A DNA stretch of 64,000 nt, taken from contig CAZGJC010000001.1 in assembly GCA_964526505.1 (NCBI GenBank), positions 1 to 64,000 of the forward strand. Direction: 5' to 3'. Each line of letters starts with the position of its first letter. The stretch's first letter is position 1. Source of the stretch: SVTX01 sp964526505 (GTDB taxonomy: Bacteria > Bacillota > Clostridia > Oscillospirales > CAG-272). Positions 1 to 8,456 of the stretch are shown one piece after another. A program made the translations under genes and the position numbers. Under the pieces are notes generated by a model. That model was given only the letters and a program-made list of their open reading frames with translations, was not told where the DNA came from and did not search any database.

Positions 1-8
1 AAAACAAA

Positions 9-2585
9 ATGAAAAAAATCGTTTCCGCAATTCTTGCGGTACTTATGATTGTTTCAGTTATGTCCGTTTTGGCGGTTATCCCCGCTTCGGCAGAGGGAAA
101 CACTTCCGATGATTCTGTTGCCGACGTTACGGGAATGTGGAATGCCTATGCGGAAGCAGGTGCATATCCTACGGACGATGACGACAATCCTGATTATACA
201 CAACATCCCGACGGAACGCTTCCGGGTATGGAATACACGGATGACGGATTCCACGTTTGGGGAAATTATTCGTCAAAAGTAGGTGAGACACAGCGTTTTA
301 ATATAGTGTCTTCGGAGATGATTAACCTCAAAGACGGTGTTTCGATGACTGTTGAGGTTGACAAGTTCAATCCCAAGGGAGACAACTGGTTCAGTTTCTC
401 AATTTGGAGTGAAGCGAACGTTGCACAGGGATCTAACGGTTCCGATTACGGTCACGGATATTTCTCGCTTATCCGTCAGAGCGTAAACCGTGGCGGAGTA
501 TTCAGTGGTTTCACAGGTATGCAAAGTTTCATTACGGACTCGGGTTATTATTACCATAACGAAGATGGTGCCCTTGATGCCAACTCCGCAGGAAATGCAT
601 CAACTCCCATGAACGGCGGATCGCCCGCAGGCGTACTCGGACTCGGTCAAGAAATTAAAGATTATGCAGATGAACTTTATGACTCTGAGAGTGGCAAATA
701 TACTCTCACTATGGAACTTGACTATAATGCAAACACGGGAACGTATACACTTAATATTTGCAGTGTTGAAGTAGTCTCTGCCGTTATTACGGACTATATC
801 AATAAAAGATTCCCCAATGCTATGGCTTACATAGGATTCTCAGTGCACGGTGCCGCAACGGATTGCGAGGCTTCGGCTACAATTACGGAATTTAACAGTG
901 AGAAACCCACAGGTAACGATTACAGAGTACCTTCTTGCACACGTGCGGATATCGCCGAAGTTGTAAGCAAAGATGAAGTGGGTAAAAATTACGTTCTTTA
1001 TATGGATTCTACCAGTGCAGATGACTATAAGGAAGTCGGTGAATTCTCGGGAAGCACAGGTCTTAACTATACCGCTCTCGGAAACGGAACGTTCAATATC
1101 GCTCCCAAGGGACTCGGCAGACCGTGGGTTATGCTTTCTCCCGAAAATACCAGTTCTTACAGTATAGCGGAATATCCTGTCTTTGCAGTTGTTCTCAAAG
1201 ATTTTTGTCTCTGTGAACTCGGAAGTGGAGAAACCCATGCCAACTGCCAAAAGTCCGAACAATTTATGGCTTACATTGCGGCAGGAGACGTTTGGAAATC
1301 GAACGATGAATATTGTCCCACGGTAAGTGCTACGGGCGACCCAGTAGTTGGTGATGACGGAAGCGTTTACCAACTTGTATTGTTTAACTTTAAAGATTTA
1401 TATGAAGACACCGGTTTGTTCGGAGGAACGCAAAGAATTCACAAAGTTCAGTTCATATGGGAATACACGAGTGCAGGAGCTCATGCAAACGATGGTCAGA
1501 ATAACTGGGAATTTTGTTTCGGTGCGTTCTTTGATACAGAAGAGAGTGCTGAAGATTTTGCGACAGACTATATTGCCGGAAGAAAAGCGTGCGAACATCC
1601 CGATAATTACCGTGAGGTAATAGAAGCGGTTGATGCTACGTGTACCGAAATCGGAAACACAAAAGGTGAGATTTGCACATATTGCGGTAATGTATATTCC
1701 AAGTCGGAAATTATCCCCGCAAAGGGTCATGAAATGACTAACGTTGAAGCAGTTGTGGCAACTTGTACGGAAGCCGGTCACAAAGCAGGACAGAAGTGTA
1801 TCAGAGAAGGCTGCGATTACTACACGGGTTGTGACGTAATCGAAGCGAAGGGACACGAACCGTCTTGGAAATACGACAATGACGGACACTGGAGCGTATG
1901 TCTCAGAGACGGTTGCGGTGCGACATTGACCGAAAAAGAAGCACATACGCTTGATGACAACCAGATTTGCACAACGTGCGGATACGGTTGTAAACATACA
2001 AACACAACGCACGTTAAGGAAAATCCTACTTGCACGGACGATGGTTATGAGTATGATGAATGTCAATATTGCCATCAGAAGCAAAACTACACAATAATCG
2101 AGGCTACGGGTCACACCGAAGAGATTCTTCCCGCAGTTGACGCTACCTGTACCGAAAGTGGTTTGGAAGCAGGTAAGAAGTGTAGTGTATGCGGTGAGAT
2201 TTTGGTTCAACAAAAAGTTATACCTGCATTGGGACACACTCTCGAAACAATTGAAATGGTTCCTTCCACGTGTACAACACACGGTACAGCGACTGGTACG
2301 ATATGTACTGTTTGCGGTGAGAAGACCGGTTGCGGTGAACTTCCTCTTGCAGACCACACATACGATGATGACAATGACACAGATTGTAACATATGCGGAG
2401 CAAAGCGTGAGATAACCACACAGGCTCCTTCGAATAATAACAACAATAATAGCAACAATAACAGTAGCACAAGCACCGAAGAAGAAAAGAAGGGTTGCGG
2501 TTCTGTTGCCGGACTCGGAGCAATTGCAATTTCCGCTACGGTAGCACTTGCCGGTGTTGTATGTTTCAAAAAGAAAAAAGATTGA
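9..2585 (+). CDS. Large exported surface protein with Cys-rich repeats and C-terminal membrane anchor
   Basis: 858 aa. Residues 1-29 form a signal peptide ending in PASAEG. Two beta-rich regions follow (about 30-330 and 330-530); the first reads like a concanavalin/LamG-type sandwich. From about 530 to 815 come repeats built on a Cys-Thr...Gly...Gly...Cys-x-x-Cys-Gly pattern, with leading Cys at about 545, 586, 675, 714 and 755 plus a divergent unit near 635, often closed by a Gly-His. A low-complexity Asn/Ser linker precedes a GCGS motif, a hydrophobic segment (about 835-853) and a KKKKD tail, so the C-terminus should stay in the membrane. Repeats of this kind occur in surface proteins of gut Clostridia; their function is unknown. 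ATG at 9 is chosen because the signal peptide begins there; only eight bases of upstream sequence are visible. Function inferred only as cell surface, possibly carbohydrate binding. Confidence 0.8.
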   Translation: MKKIVSAILAVLMIVSVMSVLAVIPASAEGNTSDDSVADVTGMWNAYAEAGAYPTDDDDNPDYTQHPDGTLPGMEYTDDGFHVWGNYSSKVGETQRFNIVSSEMINLKDGVSMTVEVDKFNPKGDNWFSFSIWSEANVAQGSNGSDYGHGYFSLIRQSVNRGGVFSGFTGMQSFITDSGYYYHNEDGALDANSAGNASTPMNGGSPAGVLGLGQEIKDYADELYDSESGKYTLTMELDYNANTGTYTLNICSVEVVSAVITDYINKRFPNAMAYIGFSVHGAATDCEASATITEFNSEKPTGNDYRVPSCTRADIAEVVSKDEVGKNYVLYMDSTSADDYKEVGEFSGSTGLNYTALGNGTFNIAPKGLGRPWVMLSPENTSSYSIAEYPVFAVVLKDFCLCELGSGETHANCQKSEQFMAYIAAGDVWKSNDEYCPTVSATGDPVVGDDGSVYQLVLFNFKDLYEDTGLFGGTQRIHKVQFIWEYTSAGAHANDGQNNWEFCFGAFFDTEESAEDFATDYIAGRKACEHPDNYREVIEAVDATCTEIGNTKGEICTYCGNVYSKSEIIPAKGHEMTNVEAVVATCTEAGHKAGQKCIREGCDYYTGCDVIEAKGHEPSWKYDNDGHWSVCLRDGCGATLTEKEAHTLDDNQICTTCGYGCKHTNTTHVKENPTCTDDGYEYDECQYCHQKQNYTIIEATGHTEEILPAVDATCTESGLEAGKKCSVCGEILVQQKVIPALGHTLETIEMVPSTCTTHGTATGTICTVCGEKTGCGELPLADHTYDDDNDTDCNICGAKREITTQAPSNNNNNNSNNNSSTSTEEEKKGCGSVAGLGAIAISATVALAGVVCFKKKKD

Positions 2586-2601
2586 TGATCTGATTCTTTA
2601 A

Positions 2602-2640
2602 ATAAAAAAATTCCTTGCCGAGAGGCAAGGAATTTTTTTT
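2602..2640. terminator. Bidirectional intrinsic terminator
   Basis: Perfect stem TTCCTTGCC / GGCAAGGAA with an A-tract on the left and a T-tract on the right. It lies between convergent genes and can serve both the surface protein (plus) and the SGNH-like gene (minus). Confidence 0.9.
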
Positions 2641-2647
2641 ATGCTTA

Positions 2648-3400
2648 TTATTTATATCCGTGAGTTCTTATATACGTGAGAAGTGTTGCGTATCCCTCTG
2701 CGTTTAATGAATTACCGTCTTTTGAGGCGTAATCTTTTTTTAATTTTCCGTTTGATGCTTTAAGCGTTTCCGCCGTATTTAAAAATTTCACGTCGTTTTT
2801 CTCGGCAAGTTCGCAAATCCAAGTGTTACAAGTGTCTATTTTATCGTTGGAAAATTCTTTATTTTTAAATTCATATTTACTTGTAACGGGGAGGATGGAT
2901 TGAAGGATAATTTTTGTATCGGGTGAATTTTTCTTTACGGTATTTATAAGTTTTTCGTAGTAGTTGCAAAACGTTTCTTTATCACAATAAGGCACGGCGT
3001 TTTCAATTCCGACGGTGATTAAAAGATATTGAGGCTTGCGGTCTTTGAGCACCACGGAGAGCGACGTTTCCTCGTTGCTATTCGGAAGGATTATCGTTGT
3101 TTTATCTATATTGAAATCAAGGTCAAGTGTTCCGTCTTTTCCCGTCCATATCATATTTTCCGATATTCCGAGTTGTTCGGCATATTCGGACATACGAGCG
3201 ATACTGTAATCTCCCAGAAAAATTATATTATCAATATAATTCGCTCCGTAGTCGGGAGATTCATCGAGTGTTGACGGGTTTGTGCTTATATCGTCGTTGC
3301 CGTTATTTTTCAGTCCATACAGACAATAAATCGACACGACAGCCAAAATTACCGTGAAAAGCAGGGAAAATAAAATCAGTCTTTTTTTATTTTTGTTCAT
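2648..3400 (-). CDS. SGNH/GDSL-fold protein, probable pseudoenzyme
   Basis: 250 aa. An N-terminal membrane anchor (about 7-30) precedes an extracellular SGNH-type domain. Block I reads FLGDYSI (63-65 GDY), block III VGIEN (Asn134), and the end reads KDGNSLNAEGY (228-238). In active family members block I is GDS and the end is DGxHLN. Here the nucleophile position is Tyr65 and the His position is Ser231, while the surrounding family signatures (KIILQSILPVT, LNAEGY) are intact. I infer a folded but catalytically dead surface protein, possibly ligand binding. It overlaps the upstream membrane-protein gene by ATGA, so the two are probably translationally coupled. A shifted nucleophile (Ser66) cannot be excluded, but the missing His argues against activity. 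Confidence 0.75.
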   Translation of the reverse strand: MNKNKKRLILFSLLFTVILAVVSIYCLYGLKNNGNDDISTNPSTLDESPDYGANYIDNIIFLGDYSIARMSEYAEQLGISENMIWTGKDGTLDLDFNIDKTTIILPNSNEETSLSVVLKDRKPQYLLITVGIENAVPYCDKETFCNYYEKLINTVKKNSPDTKIILQSILPVTSKYEFKNKEFSNDKIDTCNTWICELAEKNDVKFLNTAETLKASNGKLKKDYASKDGNSLNAEGYATLLTYIRTHGYK

Positions 3401-3876
3401 CGGTTTTCCTTACCGCTATCGGAAAACAGGCTTTTGTATTCGGTTTCCAATTGCTTTTTTGAAGTGGTTTTATCGGATTTTTCACGTTTGCATTTATTTG
3501 GTGTTTGATATTGTGAATTTTGAGATTTCTTTGCAATTGCACTTTTTAAAACGCATATTACCACATACGCCACCGAGTATACGGCAAGTGATATTACAGC
3601 GGTTGTAAATTTCGCACCGTACGGAATAAGGATACAAAACAGGAAACCGCCGATATAGCAAAGTACGTGGAGCAGGCGTGCGACAATTGCGGATTTGAAA
3701 TTGCAGTGAAGAAGTGCAGTTCCCACGGATGCCACGAATGAGTAAAGCAGAATGGTGAAGAAGCGTTGCGGTGCGAGAATGGTGCTTTCGATTCCGAACA
3801 TTATCGAAAAAATGAGCATTACAGCCGAGACAGCGGTGTAGTATATCGCACCCAAATTTATTATTTTTTTCAGCAT
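3397..3876 (-). CDS. Small four-helix membrane protein of unknown function
   Basis: 159 aa. Four hydrophobic segments occupy about residues 5-115, followed by a charged, Lys/Gln-rich cytoplasmic tail. The arrangement resembles the DUF3021-like group of small Clostridia membrane proteins, but I do not recognise a specific family. It is the first gene of a two-gene minus-strand operon with the SGNH-like protein, joined by an ATGA overlap. A promoter lies 58 bases upstream. The pairing suggests an envelope role together with its partner; this is inference. Confidence 0.6.
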   Translation of the reverse strand: MLKKIINLGAIYYTAVSAVMLIFSIMFGIESTILAPQRFFTILLYSFVASVGTALLHCNFKSAIVARLLHVLCYIGGFLFCILIPYGAKFTTAVISLAVYSVAYVVICVLKSAIAKKSQNSQYQTPNKCKREKSDKTTSKKQLETEYKSLFSDSGKENR

Positions 3877-3933
3877 TTTATTTACCTTTCAAGTTTTTCG
3901 GGCATAATACTCTATTTTAATATGCCGTATTTA

Positions 3934-3962
3934 ATTTTATCATATATTTCCGAACAAATCAA
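3934..3962 (-). promoter_or_regulatory. SigmaA promoter for the membrane protein/SGNH operon
   Basis: On the minus strand TTGATT (3957-3962), 17 bp spacer, TAAAAT (3934-3939), upstream of the gene starting at 3876. Confidence 0.55.
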
Positions 3963-4026
3963 TAGCATTTTACATTTTATTTGTTAAAATGAGTGCATAA
4001 AAATTCATAAAAATATGCAAAATTTC

Positions 4027-4055
4027 TTGACAAAGAGGGTCAAATAATATATAAT
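4027..4055 (+). promoter_or_regulatory. Consensus sigmaA promoter of the nusB operon
   Basis: TTGACA (4027-4032), 17 bp spacer, TATAAT (4050-4055): both boxes are perfect. The predicted transcript starts near 4062, so the in-frame ATG at 4066 is effectively at the RNA end and is not the nusB start. Confidence 0.8.
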
Positions 4056-4068
4056 TAAAATAGGTATG

Positions 4069-4086
4069 TGTTGCCCTTTGGCAACA
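4069..4086 (+). promoter_or_regulatory. 5'-end hairpin of the nusB operon mRNA
   Basis: TGTTGCC - CTTT - GGCAACA: seven base pairs and a four-base loop, within the first nucleotides of the predicted transcript and upstream of the ribosome site. It may protect the 5' end of the long operon mRNA; no regulator is implied. Confidence 0.5.
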
Positions 4087-4116
4087 AATTATATTTTAGG
4101 AAAAGAGGACATTATT

Positions 4117-4596
4117 ATGTCGGAAACGTCAAGAAAAACCGCAAGAAGAAATCTTTTTGAACTTTTATTTGAAACCGAATTCAAACGTGACATATCTGCC
4201 GAGGAGATATATTCGGCCGCAATAGAGGACAGAGGACTTCAAGACGACGATTACGTAAGGGGCGGATTTTTCGGCATTTGCGAGAAGAGTGCCACACTTG
4301 ATGCGATAATCGGCAAGTATGCGAGAGGTTGGAGAACCGACAGACTTTCAAAGGTTTCGAGAACCATTATTCGTTTATCCGTATACGAGATGCTTTACAC
4401 GGATATTCCGTCAAGCGTATCGGTAAGCGAGGCGGTTGATATGGCAAAGAAATACGGAGAGGACAAGGCTCGTGCGTTTGTAAACGGTGTGCTTGCAAGC
4501 ATTGTAAAAGACATTGACGCAAACGGAAGAGAAGCGATAATTTCATCTGTTTGTCTTACGAATAACGACAAAGAAAGCACAGGTGCCGAGAACTAA
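4117..4596 (+). CDS. nusB: Transcription antitermination factor NusB
   Basis: 159 aa, normal length for NusB, the RNA-binding partner of S10 in rRNA antitermination. The start MSETSRKTARRNLFELLFE matches the NusB N-terminal helix, and SKVSRTIIRLSVYEMLY plus EAVDMAKKYGEDKARAFVNGVLA form the conserved C-terminal core. ATG 4117 is chosen because of its upstream AGGAAAAGAGGA ribosome site; a start at 4066 would sit at the transcript end and adds residues unlike the family. First gene of a ten-gene operon that ends with recN; its stop codon directly touches the next start. Confidence 0.93.
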   Translation: MSETSRKTARRNLFELLFETEFKRDISAEEIYSAAIEDRGLQDDDYVRGGFFGICEKSATLDAIIGKYARGWRTDRLSKVSRTIIRLSVYEMLYTDIPSSVSVSEAVDMAKKYGEDKARAFVNGVLASIVKDIDANGREAIISSVCLTNNDKESTGAEN

Positions 4597-5589
4597 ATGG
4601 TCGAGGACGGAATTTTTGTCGGAATTGACACGAGCAATTATACAACGTCGGTTGCAGTTTGCACACGTGACGGAAAAATCGTTTTAAACCTGAAAAAATT
4701 GCTTGACGTCGGAGACGGAGAGAGAGGGCTTAGACAAAGCGACGCTCTATTTTTACACAACAGAAATCTGCCGATTTTGATGTCGGAATTATCTGATTTT
4801 TTGGAGAGGGAATATCCGAATGCGGAAATTCTCGGCGTCGGTTATTCCGCATATCCACGTGACTGCGAGGGGTCATATATGCCTTGTTTTTTGGCAGGCA
4901 AAGTAGCGGCGTATTCGTTTTGTGCGTCACGCCGAACTCCGATATACAAGTTTTCACATCAAGCGGGGCATATAGCCGCCGCACTATACTCATCGGGAGC
5001 GGAAAGCGAAATTTTACGTTTATCGAAGGAATTCGGCGGAAAGTTTGCGTCATTTCACGTCTCGGGCGGTACTACCGAGGTTTTGCTTGCGGATGCTGAA
5101 AGTATCGGAAGCATTGAACTTATCGGAGGAACGAAAGATATAAATGCAGGTCAGGCAATTGACCGCACCGGTGTTATGATGGGAATGAAATTTCCGTGCG
5201 GTCGCCAAATGGAGAGTCTTTGCGGTCGAGAGGTCGGCAATTTAAAAAGAACACGGGTTTGCGTTGACGGACTGCATTGCAATTTATCGGGGCTTGAAAA
5301 TCAAGCGAGAAAACTTTACGCCGACACGTCCGACAAGGGACAGGTTTGCGAATTTGTGTTCGATTTTATAGGGAAAACTTTATATGAGATAACCTGCAAT
5401 TTACGCAAATTACACGGTCAAATTCCCGTGCTTTACGCCGGGGGTGTTATGAGCAACGGAAGAATAAAAAATATTTTGTCGGCAAATGATGGCGTCTATT
5501 TTGCCATGCCGGAATTTTCGTCCGACAATGCGTCGGGTGTTGCACTGCTTTGCAGGCGGTCGTATCTCGGAGAGAACGGTTTAATTTAA
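4597..5589 (+). CDS. TsaD/Kae1-family (peptidase M22-like) paralog
   Basis: 330 aa. The protein has the ASKHA fold of the TsaD family: phosphate-loop-like GIDTSNYTTSVAV at 9-21, a metal-binding His121-x3-His125 (HQAGH), VSGGTTE, and near the end LYAGGVMSN and DNASGVALL. These are the family's ATP and metal sites. TsaD proper makes the t6A precursor transfer, but this divergent form sits beside nusB and xseA in Clostridia and usually coexists with a canonical tsaD elsewhere. The old name O-sialoglycoprotein endopeptidase is not supported as a function. The precise reaction is unknown; possible roles are a carbamoyltransferase-like or regulatory activity. Confidence 0.8.
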   Translation: MVEDGIFVGIDTSNYTTSVAVCTRDGKIVLNLKKLLDVGDGERGLRQSDALFLHNRNLPILMSELSDFLEREYPNAEILGVGYSAYPRDCEGSYMPCFLAGKVAAYSFCASRRTPIYKFSHQAGHIAAALYSSGAESEILRLSKEFGGKFASFHVSGGTTEVLLADAESIGSIELIGGTKDINAGQAIDRTGVMMGMKFPCGRQMESLCGREVGNLKRTRVCVDGLHCNLSGLENQARKLYADTSDKGQVCEFVFDFIGKTLYEITCNLRKLHGQIPVLYAGGVMSNGRIKNILSANDGVYFAMPEFSSDNASGVALLCRRSYLGENGLI

Positions 5590-5622
5590 ATTTGTCGGCG
5601 ACGGAAAGGGGCAGCAGGCAAG

Positions 5623-6837
5623 ATGAGCAACACTTTCAGTGTTTTACAGGTAAATGAATATTTGAAGATGCTCATGGAGTCCTCTGCTACGCTTTGCGAT
5701 CTTTGGGTTGTCGGAGAAATATCAAATTTTAAAAATCACTATTCAACGGGCCATTTATATTTTTCTTTGAAAGATGAGGAAAGTATGATAAAATGCGTAA
5801 TGTTCCGTATGAATGCGTCCAAATTGAGATTTTTGCCAAAGGACGGAATGAGGGTTATTTTACACGGAAAAGTGTCGGGCTACGTTCCACGAGGCGAATA
5901 TCAGATTTACGTTGACAGTATGCAACCCGATGGTGTTGGAGATTTAGCCGTCGCTTTCGAACAATTAAAAGCGAAACTGCTATCTGAGGGTTTATTTGAT
6001 CAAAGTCACAAAAAGGAACTGCCCAAAATGCCCACACGAGTCGGTGTAATTACGTCGGCTTCCGGGGCGGCGATACACGACGTAATAACCGTTTCGGGAC
6101 GAAGATGTCCGCAATCCGAGATAATTATATATCCGGCAATTGTTCAAGGGGAGCAATCGGCACGCAGTTTATGTGGCGGAATAAAGTATTTTAACGAAAA
6201 AAGTCTTGTGGACGTTATAATTATTGGGCGAGGTGGCGGTTCTATTGAGGACTTATGGTCGTTTAACGACGAAAACTTAGCACGGGCAATATACAACTCG
6301 GAAATTCCGGTTGTGTCTGCGGTTGGTCACGAGACGGATTTTACAATTTGCGATTTCGTATCGGACGTACGTGCCGCAACGCCGTCTGCGGCGGCTGAGA
6401 TTCTCTTTCCCAATATACGTGAATTATCCGACAGGTCAAAACAACTCAAAAGGACCGCCGACGTCGTTATCAAGAAGAAAGTTGATGCACATCACCATTA
6501 TTTGGAGATTTTAAAGGGCAGAATAAATTTAAAGTCGCCGGAGCATATACTAAATCAAAAAATGACTCGGGTTGCCCTTATCGGCGAAAATATCGACAGA
6601 GCAAGCCGCGGCGTTATTGAAGAAAAAAGAAGAAAATTGTCCGTGCTTGTTGCACGACTGAATGCATCAAATCCACTGTCTCTTACGTCAAGGGGATATG
6701 CGGTAGTGCAGAAGCGGGGCTTGGTTATGGTGAAATCATCCGACTTATCCGTCGGAGACGACATTGAAATATCTTTTGCGGACGGAAAGGTTTTCGCAAA
6801 AGTCGAAAACACGCAAACGGAGGCAAACAATGGCTGA
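5623..6837 (+). CDS. xseA: Exodeoxyribonuclease VII large subunit
   Basis: 404 aa. It degrades single-stranded DNA together with XseB. An N-terminal OB fold (about 1-110: VLQVNEYLKMLM, GEISNFK..S.GHLYFSLKDE) is followed by the catalytic domain with GVITSASGAAIHDV, IIGRGGGSIEDLWSFNDE and SAVGHETDFTICDFVSDVRAATPSAAAE, then a coiled-coil C-terminus. ATG 5623 lies behind a GGAAAGGGG purine stretch. The 3' end overlaps xseB by eight bases, so the two subunits should be translationally coupled. Within the nusB-recN operon. Confidence 0.95.
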   Translation: MSNTFSVLQVNEYLKMLMESSATLCDLWVVGEISNFKNHYSTGHLYFSLKDEESMIKCVMFRMNASKLRFLPKDGMRVILHGKVSGYVPRGEYQIYVDSMQPDGVGDLAVAFEQLKAKLLSEGLFDQSHKKELPKMPTRVGVITSASGAAIHDVITVSGRRCPQSEIIIYPAIVQGEQSARSLCGGIKYFNEKSLVDVIIIGRGGGSIEDLWSFNDENLARAIYNSEIPVVSAVGHETDFTICDFVSDVRAATPSAAAEILFPNIRELSDRSKQLKRTADVVIKKKVDAHHHYLEILKGRINLKSPEHILNQKMTRVALIGENIDRASRGVIEEKRRKLSVLVARLNASNPLSLTSRGYAVVQKRGLVMVKSSDLSVGDDIEISFADGKVFAKVENTQTEANNG

Positions 6838-7066
6838 AAAGAAAAAAACGTTTGAGGAAAATCTCGCACGTCTTGAAGAAATCGTAAATGCACTTGAAGA
6901 CGAGGGCATTACGCTTGAAAAATCCGTAAAACTCTACGAAGAGGGCGTAAAACTCGCTTCAAAATGTACTTTGGAACTTGAAAACGTTGAAAGAAAAATC
7001 AAAATTTTACAGAGAACGGGCGACGGTGAAATCGTCGAGACTCCCGTTTCGGAGGAATTGCTTTGA
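6830..7066 (+). CDS. xseB: Exodeoxyribonuclease VII small subunit
   Basis: 78 aa, typical size. MAEKKKTFEENLARLEEIV, then LEDEGITLEKSVKLYEEGVKLASKC is the family signature; the protein is a helical hairpin that binds the coiled coil of XseA. ATG 6830 is selected over upstream codons because an ACGGAGG site lies just before it and the resulting protein begins as family members do. It overlaps both neighbours: eight bases with xseA and four bases (TTGA) with ispA. Confidence 0.93.
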   Translation: MAEKKKTFEENLARLEEIVNALEDEGITLEKSVKLYEEGVKLASKCTLELENVERKIKILQRTGDGEIVETPVSEELL

Positions 7067-7971
7067 CGGCGGAAAACAACAATTATGAATTGGCGAAAAA
7101 AATAATATCGGACGGGGCAACGCTTATAAATTCCGAACTTGAAAAAAAGTACACGGACAAAAGTGCGATCCTCGGAGGATTGCAAGAGGCACAAAGATAC
7201 AGTTTATTGCGTGGCGGTAAAAGAATACGTCCCGTGCTTTGCTTGGAAACGTGTCGTGCATTCGGCGGAGACGTAAATTCCGCACTTCCTTTTGCACTTG
7301 CTCTTGAAATGGTTCACAATTATTCGCTTATACACGATGATTTGCCCTGCATGGACAACGACGATTTCCGCCGTGGAATGCCCACGACGCACAAGGTATA
7401 CGGTGAGGCGGTGGCTGTACTTGCCGGCGACGGTTTACTTACGGACGCATTTCTCGAATGTGCTATGAATCCCTACGTTTCGGGAGATTGTGCCGCCGTG
7501 GCGGTATCAATTCTGTCTGCGTGTTCCGGAAGTCACGGTATGATAAAAGGTCAGGCTATGGATATGTTCGGTGAGGGTCGGGAACTGACGCTTGAACAAC
7601 TTATCGAATTGCACGACGGAAAAACCGGTGCGTTGATACGTGCGTCGGTTCAACTCGGTGCGATTGCCGCAGGTATTATGCCGAATAGTGAGACGATGAA
7701 CGATTTGTCCGAATATGCGGGTCTTGTAGGGCTTGCGTTTCAGATTATAGACGACGTGCTTGACGTTACGTCGTCGTCCGACGTACTCGGAAAGCCGATC
7801 GGCTCGGATCGTGAACAGAACAAAACTACTTTTATGAAATTTTTCACACCCGAAGAGGCATTAAAGCGTGCGGAAGATTGCACGGAGCGTGCTGTGGACG
7901 TTATTGAAAAATACGAAGGATGTTGCGGACTTGCGGAAATTGCAAGATATCTTTGCAACAGACAAAATTAA
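7063..7971 (+). CDS. ispA: Polyprenyl synthetase (farnesyl/geranylgeranyl diphosphate synthase)
   Basis: 302 aa. It condenses isopentenyl diphosphate with allylic diphosphates for quinone and undecaprenyl lipid precursors. First Asp-rich motif DDLPCMDNDD within HDDLPCMD, second motif IIDDVLD, plus GGKRIRP for isopentenyl diphosphate binding and GKTGALIRASV. The start is TTG 7063 with GGAGG at 7051-7055; the TTG overlaps the xseB stop. The residues before the first Asp motif (ALALEMVHNYSLIHDD) suggest a short product such as farnesyl diphosphate. dxs, often adjacent in related genomes, lies about 29 kb away here. Confidence 0.93.
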   Translation: MTAENNNYELAKKIISDGATLINSELEKKYTDKSAILGGLQEAQRYSLLRGGKRIRPVLCLETCRAFGGDVNSALPFALALEMVHNYSLIHDDLPCMDNDDFRRGMPTTHKVYGEAVAVLAGDGLLTDAFLECAMNPYVSGDCAAVAVSILSACSGSHGMIKGQAMDMFGEGRELTLEQLIELHDGKTGALIRASVQLGAIAAGIMPNSETMNDLSEYAGLVGLAFQIIDDVLDVTSSSDVLGKPIGSDREQNKTTFMKFFTPEEALKRAEDCTERAVDVIEKYEGCCGLAEIARYLCNRQN

Positions 7972-7982
7972 GGAAAAATAAA

Positions 7983-8456
7983 ATGCAATATATAAAAGAT
8001 TTTTTTACGAACTACATGCTTGTAAGCGTTATAGCCTCTTGGTTTATAGCACAAATTTTAAAAGGTGTAACCGGAATATTCAAACTCAAAAAATTTACTG
8101 TTGTTGAGTTTTTGTTCGGAACGGGCGGTATGCCGTCATCACACACCGCAGCCGTTGTGGCACTGACAACAAGCGGAGCGATTGCGTTTGGATTTAAGTC
8201 GGCGGTATTTGCGATAAGCGCATTACTTGCGATAATAGTTATAAGAGACGCTACGGGTATAAGACACGAGGTGGGAAACCACGCAAAGACGCTCAATAAA
8301 ATTTTGGCGAAAAGTTTCGAGGGCGAATCGGCACACGAAACTTTTAAGGAACTTGTAGGTCACACGCCACTTCAAGTGCTTATGGGAGCGGTTGTGGGAG
8401 TTATAGTTCCTATAATTATGAACCTCTTCGGCGTATTTTCCACAACGTTATTATGA
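7983..8456 (+). CDS. Divergent PAP2 family membrane protein
   Basis: 157 aa. Matches the DUF212/divergent PAP2 family (B. subtilis YuiD type): SWFIAQILKGVTGIF near the N-terminus, then GTGGMPSSHTAAVVALTTSGAI and IVIRDATGIRHEVGNHAKTLN. The PSSH and R...H residues correspond to the active-site residues of the PAP2 phosphatase fold. About four to five membrane helices. Placed between ispA and tlyA, it may dephosphorylate a polyprenyl diphosphate, which is an inference from context. ATG 7983 has AAGGAAAA upstream; the 3' end overlaps tlyA by ATGA. Confidence 0.88.
   Translation: MQYIKDFFTNYMLVSVIASWFIAQILKGVTGIFKLKKFTVVEFLFGTGGMPSSHTAAVVALTTSGAIAFGFKSAVFAISALLAIIVIRDATGIRHEVGNHAKTLNKILAKSFEGESAHETFKELVGHTPLQVLMGAVVGVIVPIIMNLFGVFSTTLL

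Noticed and set aside
1398..2357. Long minus-strand frame opposite the surface protein
   Set aside because: Shadow of the repetitive Cys-rich gene; no promoter, ribosome site or sensible composition.
4066..4116. Extended NusB start at ATG 4066
   Set aside because: It lies at the predicted transcript start with no ribosome site and adds residues unlike the family.
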